From Petrimonas mucosa (GTDB taxonomy: Bacteria; Bacteroidota; Bacteroidia; Bacteroidales; Dysgonomonadaceae), in assembly GCF_900095795.1 (NCBI RefSeq), contig NZ_LT608328.1, forward strand, positions 737,001-801,000: 64,000 bases of DNA. Reading direction: 5' to 3'. Below, piece by piece: positions 1 to 8,808 of the stretch (position 1 is its first letter; every line of letters begins with the position of its first letter). A model generated the notes under the pieces. That model made no database searches. It saw only the letters and a program-made list of their open reading frames with translations, and was not told the origin of the DNA. The translations under genes were made by a program, and so were the position numbers.

Positions 1-204
1 GTGGCGGAGCCGCTCCTCATAGCGGTCGCCATGGTCGCTGCTCAGACCGGGCAATGGAGCAGACTCGCCGATGCCGATATGCGCCGGATCCTCCGCGTCT
101 TGCAACACGACATACCAAACCCGGTGCTCGTGATAGATGCCGCGGGAGGTCCCGGCCGGCTTCTTGAAGCGGAGCTTGTGAGGAGTGATCCCGATCGTGA
201 ACAT
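1..204 (-). CDS. menC: o-succinylbenzoate synthase, N-terminal part (cut by window edge)
   Basis: Enolase-superfamily enzyme that dehydrates SHCHC to o-succinylbenzoate in menaquinone synthesis. Reading back from an ATG at 204, 68 codons stay open to base 1. The translation begins MFTIGITPHKLRFKKPAGTS and includes the motif GIGESAPLPGLS, which matches the N-terminal capping domain of MenC. It starts 12 bases after the menB stop, so it is the next gene of the men operon. The catalytic barrel lies outside the window, so activity cannot be judged. Confidence 0.85.
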   Translation of the reverse strand, partial: MFTIGITPHKLRFKKPAGTSRGIYHEHRVWYVVLQDAEDPAHIGIGESAPLPGLSSDHGDRYEERLRH

Positions 205-216
205 AGGGTTGTTGGC

Positions 217-1038
217 TTAGGGCAGTTTGGGAAATTTCTTGAAGTCGGGCTTCCGTTTTTCCAGGAAGGCCGCTTTTCCCTCCTGTGCCTCCTCGGTGAG
301 GTAGTAGAGCATGGTGGCATCGCCTGCCAGCTCCTGAATGCCAGCCTGACCGTCGAGCTCTGCGTTGAGGCCTGCCTTGATCATTCTCAATGCCAGCGGG
401 CTATGTTGCATCATGGTCTCGGCCCACTCCACCACCTCATCCTCGAGTCGGTCGAAAGGCACCACCCTGTTTACCAGTCCCATCTCGAGCGCCTCCTGTG
501 CGTTGTACTGACGGCAGAGGAACCAGATCTCGCGGGCCTTTTTCTGACCCACGATGCGGGCGAGGTAGGAGGAGCCGAAGCCGGCGTCGAAGCTGCCCAC
601 GCGGGGGCCTGTCTGGCCGAAAATGGCGTTATCGGAGGCGATGGTAAGGTCACAAACCACGTGGAGCACATGGCCGCCGCCGATAGCGTAACCGTTTACC
701 ATGGCGATTACCGGTTTGGGGATGGAGCGGATCTGCTTCTGGACATCCAGCACGTTAAGGCGCGGGACGCCATCCTTGCCGATATATCCACCCTTGCCCT
801 TCACGTTCTGGTCGCCACCCGAGCAGAATGCCTTGTCGCCGGCACCGGTGAGCACCACCACGCTCACCTCTTCCATTTCGCGGCAGAGACGCAGGGCGTC
901 ACTCATCTCGGAGGTGGTTGTCGGGGTGAAAGCGTTGCGGTAACGTGGGCGGTTGATGGTTATGCGGGCGATACCGTTATAAAAATCAAACAGGATATCT
1001 TCATACTCCTTGATTGGTCTCCATTCTCTTTTTGTCAT
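217..1038 (-). CDS. menB: 1,4-dihydroxy-2-naphthoyl-CoA synthase
   Basis: Crotonase-fold enzyme that closes the second ring of the menaquinone head group, converting o-succinylbenzoyl-CoA to DHNA-CoA in the cytoplasm. The 273-residue length is normal for MenB. Visible hallmarks are the FCSGGDQ oxyanion loop (about residues 71-77), the GYAIGGGH glycine loop (116-123) and the MenB-specific [12 protein letters not shown] segment (147-158) with its conserved aspartate. The C-terminus FKKFPKLP is typical. The start ATG overlaps the menD stop by 4 bases (ATGA), which implies translational coupling. MenC follows after 12 bases. Confidence 0.97.
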   Translation of the reverse strand: MTKREWRPIKEYEDILFDFYNGIARITINRPRYRNAFTPTTTSEMSDALRLCREMEEVSVVVLTGAGDKAFCSGGDQNVKGKGGYIGKDGVPRLNVLDVQKQIRSIPKPVIAMVNGYAIGGGHVLHVVCDLTIASDNAIFGQTGPRVGSFDAGFGSSYLARIVGQKKAREIWFLCRQYNAQEALEMGLVNRVVPFDRLEDEVVEWAETMMQHSPLALRMIKAGLNAELDGQAGIQELAGDATMLYYLTEEAQEGKAAFLEKRKPDFKKFPKLP

Positions 1039-2711
1039 ATTCTATTCAATTTGAGTTGTTGGTAATAAGTGGCGATCTGCCGGCTGTTCTCTTCCATCGA
1101 AGTGAACACTTCCAGTAAAACAGGTCTATCCCCTTCACTGTTCATCAGGAGAGGCAAATGTTGCTCCAGCTCTTCTTCGTTGTGTGCGGTCAACACCCGG
1201 AATCCCATCTGCTCTGCCCATATGCGGGCTTCGGTAGTATGTGCCGCCGCCACGTACCGGTCACCTGTTGCCGACCGGTCGAGTCCCGGCAAGGTGTGGA
1301 AGATGCCGCCTCCCCCGTTGTTGTTCAACAGGATGCGGAGTCGGGGGGAGAGGTGTTGGTTCCAGAGGCTGTTCATGTCGTAGAAGAAGCTGAGGTCGCC
1401 CGTCAGCAGGAAGGTGGGCTCTTCCGATACGGCTGCGTAGCCTACTGCCGTTGAGAGTGACCCCTCAATTCCGTTGGTGCCCCGGTTGCAGAAGAGCTGC
1501 ACGCCGGCAGGGAGGTCGAACAGTTGAGCCAGATAGACCGAACTGCTGTTGGCCAGGTGGAGGGCTGCCCCCACGGGAAGCTGCTCAAGAAACCTTTTTG
1601 CCGCAAAGAGATCGGAATAGGCCGGCTCTGGCGCGCTGATCCTTGCAACATGACTCTTCCACGACTCCAGGAATTGGGTACACGCTCCTTGAGGGGCCAT
1701 TGATGCCAACCGTTGCAGAAAATGTGCCGGATCGCAACGGACAATATCGGTCAGCCGCCGGAAGGTGTCGGTCACCTCTCCAGATGGGGAGAGGTGCCAG
1801 AGTTCCCGAAGAGGAGCTTTGCGGATAAACTGCTTCAGGCTTTTGGAGGTAATGTGGCCCCCCAGCGTGATCACCAGTTCGGGTACCAGTTCCTGCTCTT
1901 CCTCCCGGTTACCGGTTCGCAGCAGTGCATCGTAGCGGGCGGTCGGCCCCGCGGGAAGGTTGGCGAGCCGGTCGGCCAGTACCACAACGTGCTGCTGTTC
2001 GGCCAGATGTTGCAGCACATGCGTAAGCCCGTGGCCGGGTGGCAACTGCCCTACAATCACCATTTTCCGGGAGTAGCCGGCAAAACGGTCCAGATACTCT
2101 TCCTGCTGATCTGCCGAAAGCCGTAACTCCGGTTGTGGCTGCCGGATCACCCTTGCCTTCGGGAGTTCTTCAGCCGTAAAGGTGAAGAGCGGTTCGGAAA
2201 GGGGTATATTGATGTGTGCAGGAGCGGAAGAACCATTGCAGCCCAGGCTCAGGATCGCTTCGTTGATCAGCCGGTTGCAGTGCCACTCCTCTTCCTCGTC
2301 CTTCACCTCCGGAAGCTGTACCGAGCGGCGAACCAGTGGACCATACATTCCCGCCTGTGGAATGGTTTGCCCATCCATCTGCCCGATCCAGGCCTGTGGG
2401 CGGTCGGCTGTGATCACCAGCAGTGGCAGCTGCTGATAATAGGCCTCTGCTACGGCCGGACCCAGGTTGAGTGCTGCGGTACCAGAGGTGCAACAGACCG
2501 CCACCGGCTTTCGTTGTGCCATGATCACCCCCAGGGCAAAGAAGCCGGCACTTCGTTCATCTACCACGCTATAGCAGGTAAAGTCGCCGTCCGCGACAAA
2601 GGAGTGGATCAACGGGCTGTTGCGTGAACCGGGGGAGAGCACGACCGAGGTGACACCATGCGCCTTGAGCAGCGCCAGCAATAATAATACGCTCTTCTTG
2701 TCAGAATACAT
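1035..2711 (-). CDS. menD: 2-succinyl-5-enolpyruvyl-6-hydroxy-3-cyclohexene-1-carboxylate synthase
   Basis: Thiamine-diphosphate enzyme that adds 2-oxoglutarate-derived succinic semialdehyde to isochorismate, the first committed menaquinone step. The 558 residues show the MenD N-terminus [12 protein letters not shown] (about 23-34), a [12 protein letters not shown] segment, [11 protein letters not shown], and the C-terminal ThDP-binding block with [13 protein letters not shown] followed by the [10 protein letters not shown] and NNNGGGIF-type stretch. It starts 7 bases after the menF stop and overlaps menB by 4 bases, so it sits in the middle of the operon. Confidence 0.97.
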   Translation of the reverse strand: MYSDKKSVLLLLALLKAHGVTSVVLSPGSRNSPLIHSFVADGDFTCYSVVDERSAGFFALGVIMAQRKPVAVCCTSGTAALNLGPAVAEAYYQQLPLLVITADRPQAWIGQMDGQTIPQAGMYGPLVRRSVQLPEVKDEEEEWHCNRLINEAILSLGCNGSSAPAHINIPLSEPLFTFTAEELPKARVIRQPQPELRLSADQQEEYLDRFAGYSRKMVIVGQLPPGHGLTHVLQHLAEQQHVVVLADRLANLPAGPTARYDALLRTGNREEEQELVPELVITLGGHITSKSLKQFIRKAPLRELWHLSPSGEVTDTFRRLTDIVRCDPAHFLQRLASMAPQGACTQFLESWKSHVARISAPEPAYSDLFAAKRFLEQLPVGAALHLANSSSVYLAQLFDLPAGVQLFCNRGTNGIEGSLSTAVGYAAVSEEPTFLLTGDLSFFYDMNSLWNQHLSPRLRILLNNNGGGGIFHTLPGLDRSATGDRYVAAAHTTEARIWAEQMGFRVLTAHNEEELEQHLPLLMNSEGDRPVLLEVFTSMEENSRQIATYYQQLKLNRI

Positions 2712-2718
2712 TTCCTTT

Positions 2719-3792
2719 CTATTTTACGATGCTTGCCATTGTCTTGAGCTTCTGTTCGGTCTCCTTCCACTCCTCCCTGCAGGTGGAGGAGGCGAGCAAT
2801 CCGCTGCCTGCATAGAGTGTAAGGTGGTTCTTTCCTATCTGCATACACCTGAGGTTGACGTAGAGGGTTGTTTCAGCCGACGGATCCAGCATGCCCAGGA
2901 ACCCGGTGTAGTAGCGCCGGTCGTACCCCTCGTGTTCCGTGATGAACTGGAAAGCCTGCTCCTTGGGAAGGCCTGAGACGGCCGGAGTAGGGTGGAGCGC
3001 CTTGAGCAGGGAGCCGATCACCGCCTTGTCTGGCAGGGAAAAACTGAAGTCGGTTCTCAGATGAGCCAGGGCACCCGCCTTGATGGTATAGGGTCCGTTA
3101 ATCTCCGGGGAGATATGGAAGGATGTCAACTGTTTCAGGATATAGGAGGTAACAAGATGCTGTTCACGGAGGTTCTTGTCGTCCCACGACACGTTTCCCG
3201 AGTTGGGATACCGTGTCCCTGCCAGCGATATGGTTTGCCAGTTGTTGTGTGAACCTGCCAGCAGAATCTCGGGGGTACTTCCCAGCCAGGTCCCGCTCTG
3301 CGGTGTGTGAAGCAGGTAGACGAAAGAGCGGGGATATTTTTCGGCAGCCTTGAAAAAACTCTTGCCGGGAGAGAAGGTCTCCTCCCGTTCTATTCTCTTG
3401 TTTCTTGAGAGCACCAGCTTTTCAATCTCACCGGAGAGTAGCGGTTTGTGAAAACGATGAAAAAGCAGGTTGTAGTCGGCTCTCCTGTATCTCTTTGCAT
3501 CTTTTTCCACCGGTTTGACCCCATTTTCTCCCGCCGATGGAATCGTTACATTGTCAAGATCTGTAAAGTCGGGCCGGATCAGGATAAGGGGAGATGAGTC
3601 GGTTACCCTGAAAGGCGCCATCACGAACCCCTGCTGTCGGTTCAACGCTCCGATGTCGTTCAGCAACAACGGATGCCGGTCGCCCTGCATTACAAACCGG
3701 GGTGTCGGTTCACCGGGCAGCCGGTAGATTGCAAAGCAGGCATCCCGTTCAATCAATCTGTCCAGCGTCAGGGATTTCTCCTCTCCAATCAT
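2719..3792 (-). CDS. menF: isochorismate synthase
   Basis: Converts chorismate to isochorismate, feeding MenD. The 357 residues are shorter than E. coli MenF (about 430), as is usual in Bacteroidetes. The chorismate-binding domain is recognisable from KLVLSRNKRIE, LLHTPQSGTWLGSTPE, the LAGTRY segment, HLRTDFSF, LHPTPAVSGLPK, YDRRYYTGFLG and the C-terminal YAGSGLL block. Its ATG overlaps the stop of the upstream thioesterase by 4 bases. With menD and menB adjacent, a menaquinone role is far more likely than a siderophore role. Confidence 0.95.
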   Translation of the reverse strand: MIGEEKSLTLDRLIERDACFAIYRLPGEPTPRFVMQGDRHPLLLNDIGALNRQQGFVMAPFRVTDSSPLILIRPDFTDLDNVTIPSAGENGVKPVEKDAKRYRRADYNLLFHRFHKPLLSGEIEKLVLSRNKRIEREETFSPGKSFFKAAEKYPRSFVYLLHTPQSGTWLGSTPEILLAGSHNNWQTISLAGTRYPNSGNVSWDDKNLREQHLVTSYILKQLTSFHISPEINGPYTIKAGALAHLRTDFSFSLPDKAVIGSLLKALHPTPAVSGLPKEQAFQFITEHEGYDRRYYTGFLGMLDPSAETTLYVNLRCMQIGKNHLTLYAGSGLLASSTCREEWKETEQKLKTMASIVK

Positions 3793-4214
3793 CGTCTTTT
3801 GATTATGGTGTTCACCACACGGACGGTTGAGACCAGTCCCCCTGCCGATGTAAAGATATCCACGTTCCAGATGTGTGTGGAGCGCCCCTGATGGATGAGG
3901 GTCCCTACTGCCTTCACCCGATCTCCTTCACGCGCCGGCGAGACATGGTTACCGCTAACCTGAACGCCCGCAGCTGCTTCGTCGGGACTGCAAAGGATTA
4001 GTGAACCCTGTCCCGCCACCGATTCCGCAAGGGCCAGCGAAGCCCCTCCATGGAGCAGGCCGAACGGCTGGCAAACGTTTCTGGTAACCGTCATTATGGC
4101 TTCTGACCGGCCGGGGGAGAGGTGGGTAAAACGGATACCCAGTGTATCCATCAATGTTCCCCGGTTGGCACCATTGATCTCTTCAGGTTGGATCTCCTGA
4201 TATTTATCGTCCAT
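3789..4214 (-). CDS. hotdog-fold thioesterase, probable DHNA-CoA hydrolase
   Basis: 141-residue PaaI/MenI-type acyl-CoA thioesterase. The segment NVCQPFGLLHGGASLALAES (about 66-85) is the diagnostic HGG helix-start of the family, with a Glu near its end in the usual catalytic position. GVQVSGNHVSPAREGD and STHIWNVDIF are the matching core strands. It is the first gene of the men operon and overlaps menF by 4 bases. Hydrolysis of DHNA-CoA, the product of MenB, is therefore the likely job; this rests on family and context, since other hotdog proteins act on different acyl-CoAs. Confidence 0.85.
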   Translation of the reverse strand: MDDKYQEIQPEEINGANRGTLMDTLGIRFTHLSPGRSEAIMTVTRNVCQPFGLLHGGASLALAESVAGQGSLILCSPDEAAAGVQVSGNHVSPAREGDRVKAVGTLIHQGRSTHIWNVDIFTSAGGLVSTVRVVNTIIKRR

Positions 4215-4234
4215 GATCTTTACTTTGTAACCTA

Positions 4235-4265
4235 CAAAAATAGTGAAATCATTTACATGGACAAT
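4235..4265 (-). promoter_or_regulatory. Bacteroidetes promoter of the men operon
   Basis: On the minus strand TATTTTTG (4242-4235) matches the -7 consensus TAnnTTTG. An ATTG (4265-4262) lies 19 bases upstream, where the TTTG -33 element is expected. Transcription would begin near 4230, about 15-20 bases before the thioesterase ATG. Confidence 0.6.
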
Positions 4266-4287
4266 TAAAGATATATTAAAAGCTATA

Positions 4288-6582
4288 TTACTCCACCGAA
4301 AATTGGGCCTCCAGGCCGTTGTCGTCTGAACTTTGGGCTACCCAGAGCTTGAACTCTCCAGGCTCGCACTTCTTTCGCATGTCGCTGCCGTAGAAGGCCA
4401 GGTCGTCGGAGTTGATTTCAAAGGTGACCTCCCTGCTCTCTCCCGCCTTCAACGGCACCTTCCGGAACCCTTTCAGCTCCTTCACCGGCCGGGTGGTGCT
4501 TCCTATCAGGTCGCGTACGTAGAGTTGCACCACCATCTCTCCCTCCCGGTCGCCGCTGTTGGCGACGGTTGCCGTCACGGTGATCCGGTCGCCCTCCGCC
4601 TTCATGGAGGGTTTGTCGAGTTTCACGTCGCTGATGGTAAAGGTGGTGTAGCTGAGTCCGTAACCGAAAGGATAGAGAGGGGTGATGGAGCAGTCGAGGT
4701 AGCTCGACCTGTAGTCGACCCGCTCATCGTTCAGGTCCACCGGCCGGCCGGTACTCTTCCGGTTGTAGTAGATGGGCAGTTGTCCTATATTGCGGGGAAA
4801 GGAGATGGCCAGCCGGGCCGAGGGGTTGTAGTCGCCGGCAATCACGTCGGCGATGCCATGTCCGCCCTGGGTGCCGGGGAACCAGGCCTGCAGGATCGCA
4901 TCCATCGTCTCATCCTCCCGGGAGAGGTCGAGTGGGCGGCCGCTCAGGTTGACCAGGACAATCGGCTTGCCTGTCGCCTTGAGGGCCTCCAGCAGCTGCC
5001 GCTGGGCCTCCGGCAACCGGATATCGGTTCGCACGGCTGCCTCACCCGACCAGTGATAACTCTCGCCCACTGCGGCGATCACAATATCTGCCCGCCGTGC
5101 GGCTGCTACTGCTTCGGCAATCTTTGCAGGTGAGGTCTCGGTGAGACTTGCCCCCTCCGCGTAGAGCAGCCTGACACTGCTCCCCCGATATTTCTCGGTC
5201 AATCCCTGGAGGATGGGGATACTCTTGTTGCGGTCGGCCAGCCCGGCCCACTCGCCGTTCAGATTGACCGAATCGTTCATCAGCGGACCCACCAGGGCGA
5301 GGGTGACCGCCCGCTCCCGGCCGATCGGGAGTACCCCGTTGTCGTTCTTGAGCAGGACAACCGAAGCAGCCACCGCCTTGCGGGCCGTCTCCAGAAACTC
5401 CGGCGTCAGCGTGTTCCGCTTTGCCCGCTCCTCGTCGAGGTAACGGTAGGGATCGTAGAAGAGTCCCAGCAGGAACTTCATCTCCAGGATCCGGCGGGCC
5501 GCGTTGTCTATGTTTTTTTCAGAGACTTTTCCCTCTTCGACCGATTGCTTCAGGTATTTGATATAGGTGGCACCGGTCATGTCCATATCCACGCCGGCGT
5601 TTAGCGCCAGCTCGGCAGCATGTTTCTCCTCTTCAGCCACGCCGTGTGGCACCAGTTCATTGATGCCGGTGTAGTCGCTCACCACAAAACCGTTGAAGCC
5701 CCACTCCCCGCGCAGGATCTCTGTAAGGAGCCAGCGGTTGGCCGTGGCCGGCACGCCGTTGATATCGTTGAAGGAGGCCATGAAGGTGGCAACGCCGGCT
5801 TTTGCCGCTGCTTCGTAGGGCGGGAGATAGACGTTCCGCAGGGTATGTTCGGAGAGTTCGGCGGTATTGTAGTCCCGCCCCGATTCAGCAGCACCGTAGG
5901 CTGCCAGATGCTTGCCGGTGGCCAGCACTGTCTGCAGTTCGCCCAGCGCCTTCCCGTCTCCTCCTCCCTGGAAGCCGATAACACGTGCCTCGGCCACCTT
6001 GCTGCCGAGGTAGGGATCCTCACCGGCTCCCTCCATCACCCGTCCCCAACGGGCGTCGCGGGCGATATCCACCATCGGGGCGAAAGTCCAGTTGATGCCG
6101 TCGGAAGCTGCCTCGATGGCGGCGATCTCCGCTGTTCGGCGCATCATCTCCAGGTCCCACGAGCAGGCTTCAGCCAGCGGGATGGGGAAGATGGTCCTGT
6201 AGCCATGGATCACATCCTGACCGAAGAGGATGGGGATGCCCAGCCGGGAAGATTCTACCGCCACCTGCTGCATGCGGCGGATTCCCTCTACCGATGTGGC
6301 GTTGAAGATACTGCCCACCAGCCCCTGTTCCAGGTATGGCTGGAAGTCGTCCGACATGACCGGTCCGGTGATGGACCAGTTGGCCGAGAACTGGGTAAGC
6401 TGTCCGATTTTCTCCTCCAGGGTCATCAGTTTCAACACCGAATCTACCCGCCGTTCCACCTCTCTGTCGCCGCTGTAACTTTTCCAGCCGCCGTTGCCGG
6501 CAGCTCCCGTCGGATGTGACCCGCAGGCGGCGAATAGGATCGCCGCGAGTCCACCCGCCATTGAGAAGATTATCCTTTTCAT
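4288..6582 (-). CDS. GH3 beta-glucosidase, lipoprotein
   Basis: Glycoside hydrolase family 3 enzyme of 764 residues, taken from the ATG at 6582. The open frame runs 29 codons further up, but only this start gives a lipoprotein signal (MKRIIFSMAGG with lipobox FAAC). The N-terminal barrel carries the KHLAAYGA substrate-binding motif and the nucleophile region GFVVSDYTGINEL. The second domain (VVLLKNDNGVLPI onward) and a C-terminal FnIII-like domain (YPFGYGLSYTTF) complete the usual three-domain layout. It is the last gene of the PUL, 22 bases after the GH144-like gene. Next to that enzyme, release of glucose from sophoro-oligosaccharides is the best guess. Family assignment is firm; linkage specificity is inferred. 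Confidence 0.93.
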   Translation of the reverse strand: MKRIIFSMAGGLAAILFAACGSHPTGAAGNGGWKSYSGDREVERRVDSVLKLMTLEEKIGQLTQFSANWSITGPVMSDDFQPYLEQGLVGSIFNATSVEGIRRMQQVAVESSRLGIPILFGQDVIHGYRTIFPIPLAEACSWDLEMMRRTAEIAAIEAASDGINWTFAPMVDIARDARWGRVMEGAGEDPYLGSKVAEARVIGFQGGGDGKALGELQTVLATGKHLAAYGAAESGRDYNTAELSEHTLRNVYLPPYEAAAKAGVATFMASFNDINGVPATANRWLLTEILRGEWGFNGFVVSDYTGINELVPHGVAEEEKHAAELALNAGVDMDMTGATYIKYLKQSVEEGKVSEKNIDNAARRILEMKFLLGLFYDPYRYLDEERAKRNTLTPEFLETARKAVAASVVLLKNDNGVLPIGRERAVTLALVGPLMNDSVNLNGEWAGLADRNKSIPILQGLTEKYRGSSVRLLYAEGASLTETSPAKIAEAVAAARRADIVIAAVGESYHWSGEAAVRTDIRLPEAQRQLLEALKATGKPIVLVNLSGRPLDLSREDETMDAILQAWFPGTQGGHGIADVIAGDYNPSARLAISFPRNIGQLPIYYNRKSTGRPVDLNDERVDYRSSYLDCSITPLYPFGYGLSYTTFTISDVKLDKPSMKAEGDRITVTATVANSGDREGEMVVQLYVRDLIGSTTRPVKELKGFRKVPLKAGESREVTFEINSDDLAFYGSDMRKKCEPGEFKLWVAQSSDDNGLEAQFSVE

Positions 6583-6604
6583 GGATCGTCCGATTAATGG
6601 TGAT

Positions 6605-7972
6605 TTACTCCTGAGTTTGATATCCGTTAAAACCGAGTCTGCCCAGCCCTTCCCTGATCTCGGGGGCACCCATGAAGAGTTGCCAGGGCAACCCGCTGCG
6701 CCGGTTCTCGATCATCGGGGCGATGGTGAGCTGGTCGATGGCCAGGTACCGTTTGGGGTACCAATCCCTTTCAATGCTGAAGGCATCGTAAAACCCATAT
6801 TTCCCCCAGATGGTCTCCCCCAGTTCGAAATAGAAATGTTTCAGTGCCTTCATCGATTCGTCGGGCGTGTAGGGAAAACTGGAGAGGGCTGCCGTGGGGG
6901 TGATCACCCCCAGGTCGTTCATCATCGGCATGTGAGCGGAGTAGCCCTCCACCGAATAACTGGCGGTGAGTCCCCAACAGTTGTCGCCATACCCCTTGAA
7001 TCCCTTGGGATTTTGTACGCAATAGGCGTAGTTGACAAGTGTCTGGTTCCGGTTCAGCTCCCAGTAGTCGGCATACTGGTCGCTCAACCCCTTCGGATTG
7101 AGTCCGATGTAGGAGTAGTGTGCCCAGAAGAGGGGACCACCATACTCCTCCGCACCGTTGTGCTTGAGAATCAGTGGATATCCATAGGCGATGCTGCTGC
7201 TCCGGATGTTGCCGCCACGTGCCCAGCCGTTATGGTAGGCCGTTGCCGGAATGGGGTGGGTGGGGGATGAGGCGGCCAGGATATAGGTAATCAGACACTC
7301 GTTGTATCCCTCCAGCGGAAAGTTCATCTCCCAGCCGTAGTCGGGACTCCAGTGCCAGTAGAGCACATCCTTCCCGTTGAGGTACCAGTCCCACTCCACC
7401 TCACGCCAGAGGGTGTCGATCTTGTCGGCCAGTGCCTGCTCCTGTTCGTTGCCGTCCTTGAAATACTCCCGTACGATAAGCAGCCCCTGTACCAGGAAAG
7501 CGGTCTCCACCAGATCTCCACCATTGTCTTTCGGACTGAAGGGCTTCACCTTCCCGGTAGGGCCGACTAGCCAGTGCGGCCAGACACCGTGGAACCGGTC
7601 TGCCGCCGCCAGGTAATCGGCAATCCGGTGCAACCGGGCTACCCCCTCTTCTCTCGGGATGAATCCCCGGTCGATACCTACAACCAATCCGGCCAAACCG
7701 AATCCGCTGCCGCCGGTGGTCACCACATCCGCATCATTCTCAGGGTAGATTCCGTCCATATGGATCCGTTCGGGCGCAAGTCCCGAGGTGGGTTCGGCTC
7801 CCTCCCACATGTAGTTGAGGTGGGTTTGCTGGATGAAGTCGAGCAGCTCCCCGTCTGAAGCAAAGGCGGCAGGTCGTTTTTCCTTTTGCGGAGCATCCTC
7901 TGTACCTTTCCTGTCGGAACATCCCGACAGAAGGGCGACCAGAATGATTCCCGCCATCAATATCCTGTTCAT
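6605..7972 (-). CDS. GH144-like endo-beta-1,2-glucanase (glucoamylase-like fold), lipoprotein
   Basis: 455-residue lipoprotein (signal ending LLSGC, Cys about residue 18). It belongs to the glycoamylase-like PF10091 family, now GH144, whose characterised Bacteroidetes members are endo-beta-1,2-glucanases. Supporting blocks are TTGGSGFGLAGLVVGIDRGFI, the DNGGDLVETAFLVQGLL segment, WDWYLNGKDVLYWHWSPDYGWEMN, YNECLITYILAASSP, and WGLTASYSVEGYSAH, all typical of an (alpha/alpha)6 barrel. It starts 2 bases after the LamG lipoprotein gene and 22 bases before GH3. Exposure on the cell surface or in the periplasm is implied by the lipobox. PF10091 also contains uncharacterised subgroups, so the exact activity needs assay. 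Confidence 0.85.
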   Translation of the reverse strand: MNRILMAGIILVALLSGCSDRKGTEDAPQKEKRPAAFASDGELLDFIQQTHLNYMWEGAEPTSGLAPERIHMDGIYPENDADVVTTGGSGFGLAGLVVGIDRGFIPREEGVARLHRIADYLAAADRFHGVWPHWLVGPTGKVKPFSPKDNGGDLVETAFLVQGLLIVREYFKDGNEQEQALADKIDTLWREVEWDWYLNGKDVLYWHWSPDYGWEMNFPLEGYNECLITYILAASSPTHPIPATAYHNGWARGGNIRSSSIAYGYPLILKHNGAEEYGGPLFWAHYSYIGLNPKGLSDQYADYWELNRNQTLVNYAYCVQNPKGFKGYGDNCWGLTASYSVEGYSAHMPMMNDLGVITPTAALSSFPYTPDESMKALKHFYFELGETIWGKYGFYDAFSIERDWYPKRYLAIDQLTIAPMIENRRSGLPWQLFMGAPEIREGLGRLGFNGYQTQE

Positions 7973-7974
7973 GG

Positions 7975-8799
7975 CTATTCTGAATCGTGATTAATAATCT
8001 CCTTGATCTGTGCAGCAGTCAGTGCCCTGTTGTAGATCCGCAGTTCGTCTATCAGGCTGTTGTCCGACAGATGTCCCCATTCGTTAAAGCGAGGTTCCCC
8101 CGATCCGATCGATAAGATGTCGCATCCCGCCCAGCTGATTGCGGACAGGTCGGTCGAGGCCACCTCCTCTCCATCGATATAGAAAAGAGCCTTGCCTGTG
8201 GTTATTACCAGTGTTATATATTTCCAGGGGGCGATGGCGGGATCGATGTCTGCCTTTTCTGCTCCGTCGAGCCAGCTGTCAGCCGTACCGTTACCTACGT
8301 TGGCCTTGATGCGCTGTTTTCCTCCGGCATCTTCCCGGAATATCCGAAAACCGGAGGTTCTGTTGTTCTGTGCATTTGCAGGCGCACCTTCCGATGGCGG
8401 GCTGACCACAACGATCCCTGCTCTGTCGGGATTGGCGTTCACCTTGTACCAGAAGCCGACGGTGATAGCAGAACCCAGCTGGGCCGGCATATCGGATAAC
8501 CTGAAGGTGAGGTAGCTGTTTGTTGCTCCGGAATAGGCTCTGTTTACCTTTCCCTCCGAAAAGCCCGGGGTGCCGATTACCGTGAGTTCCTTGTTACTGC
8601 TTGCATCCCGGAAATTGTCTTCAAACGCCATGTGGAACAGTTGTCCATCCTCGCTGATGGGCGGCTTGGGAGGTTCCTCCGGATAGTCGAAAGGAGGATT
8701 CTGATCCAGATCCTGGAAACAGGAGTGGGCTCCCAACCCCAAAACGGTTAACAGCAGAATTAGGTATAGGGCTCTTTTTGTTTTCATACTCTTGAACAT
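7975..8799 (-). CDS. LamG/concanavalin A-like lipoprotein, probable surface glycan-binding protein
   Basis: 274 residues. A lipoprotein signal ends at AHSC, followed by a Pro/Glu-rich linker (about 33-50). Then comes a single LamG/ConA-like jelly-roll domain (about 55-270) with VGFWYKVNAN, WKYITLVITTGKALFYIDGEE and the closing LIDELRIYNRALTAAQI. The last motif is typical of LamG_3 domains. It has no recognisable hydrolase residues. It lies between susD (9 bases upstream) and the glucanase (2 bases downstream), the usual place of a SusE/SusF- or SGBP-like protein. Binding of the PUL substrate at the surface is inferred. An alternative start at 8787 (MKTKRALYL) is equally good. Confidence 0.75.
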   Translation of the reverse strand: MFKSMKTKRALYLILLLTVLGLGAHSCFQDLDQNPPFDYPEEPPKPPISEDGQLFHMAFEDNFRDASSNKELTVIGTPGFSEGKVNRAYSGATNSYLTFRLSDMPAQLGSAITVGFWYKVNANPDRAGIVVVSPPSEGAPANAQNNRTSGFRIFREDAGGKQRIKANVGNGTADSWLDGAEKADIDPAIAPWKYITLVITTGKALFYIDGEEVASTDLSAISWAGCDILSIGSGEPRFNEWGHLSDNSLIDELRIYNRALTAAQIKEIINHDSE

Positions 8800-8808
8800 C
8801 TTTTTTTG

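Noticed and set aside
1-1065. Open frame of 354 codons on the plus strand
   Set aside because: It lies exactly opposite menB and menC, both with full family motifs.
5620-6519. Open frame of 299 codons on the plus strand
   Set aside because: Antisense to the GH3 enzyme; no signal, domain or promoter.
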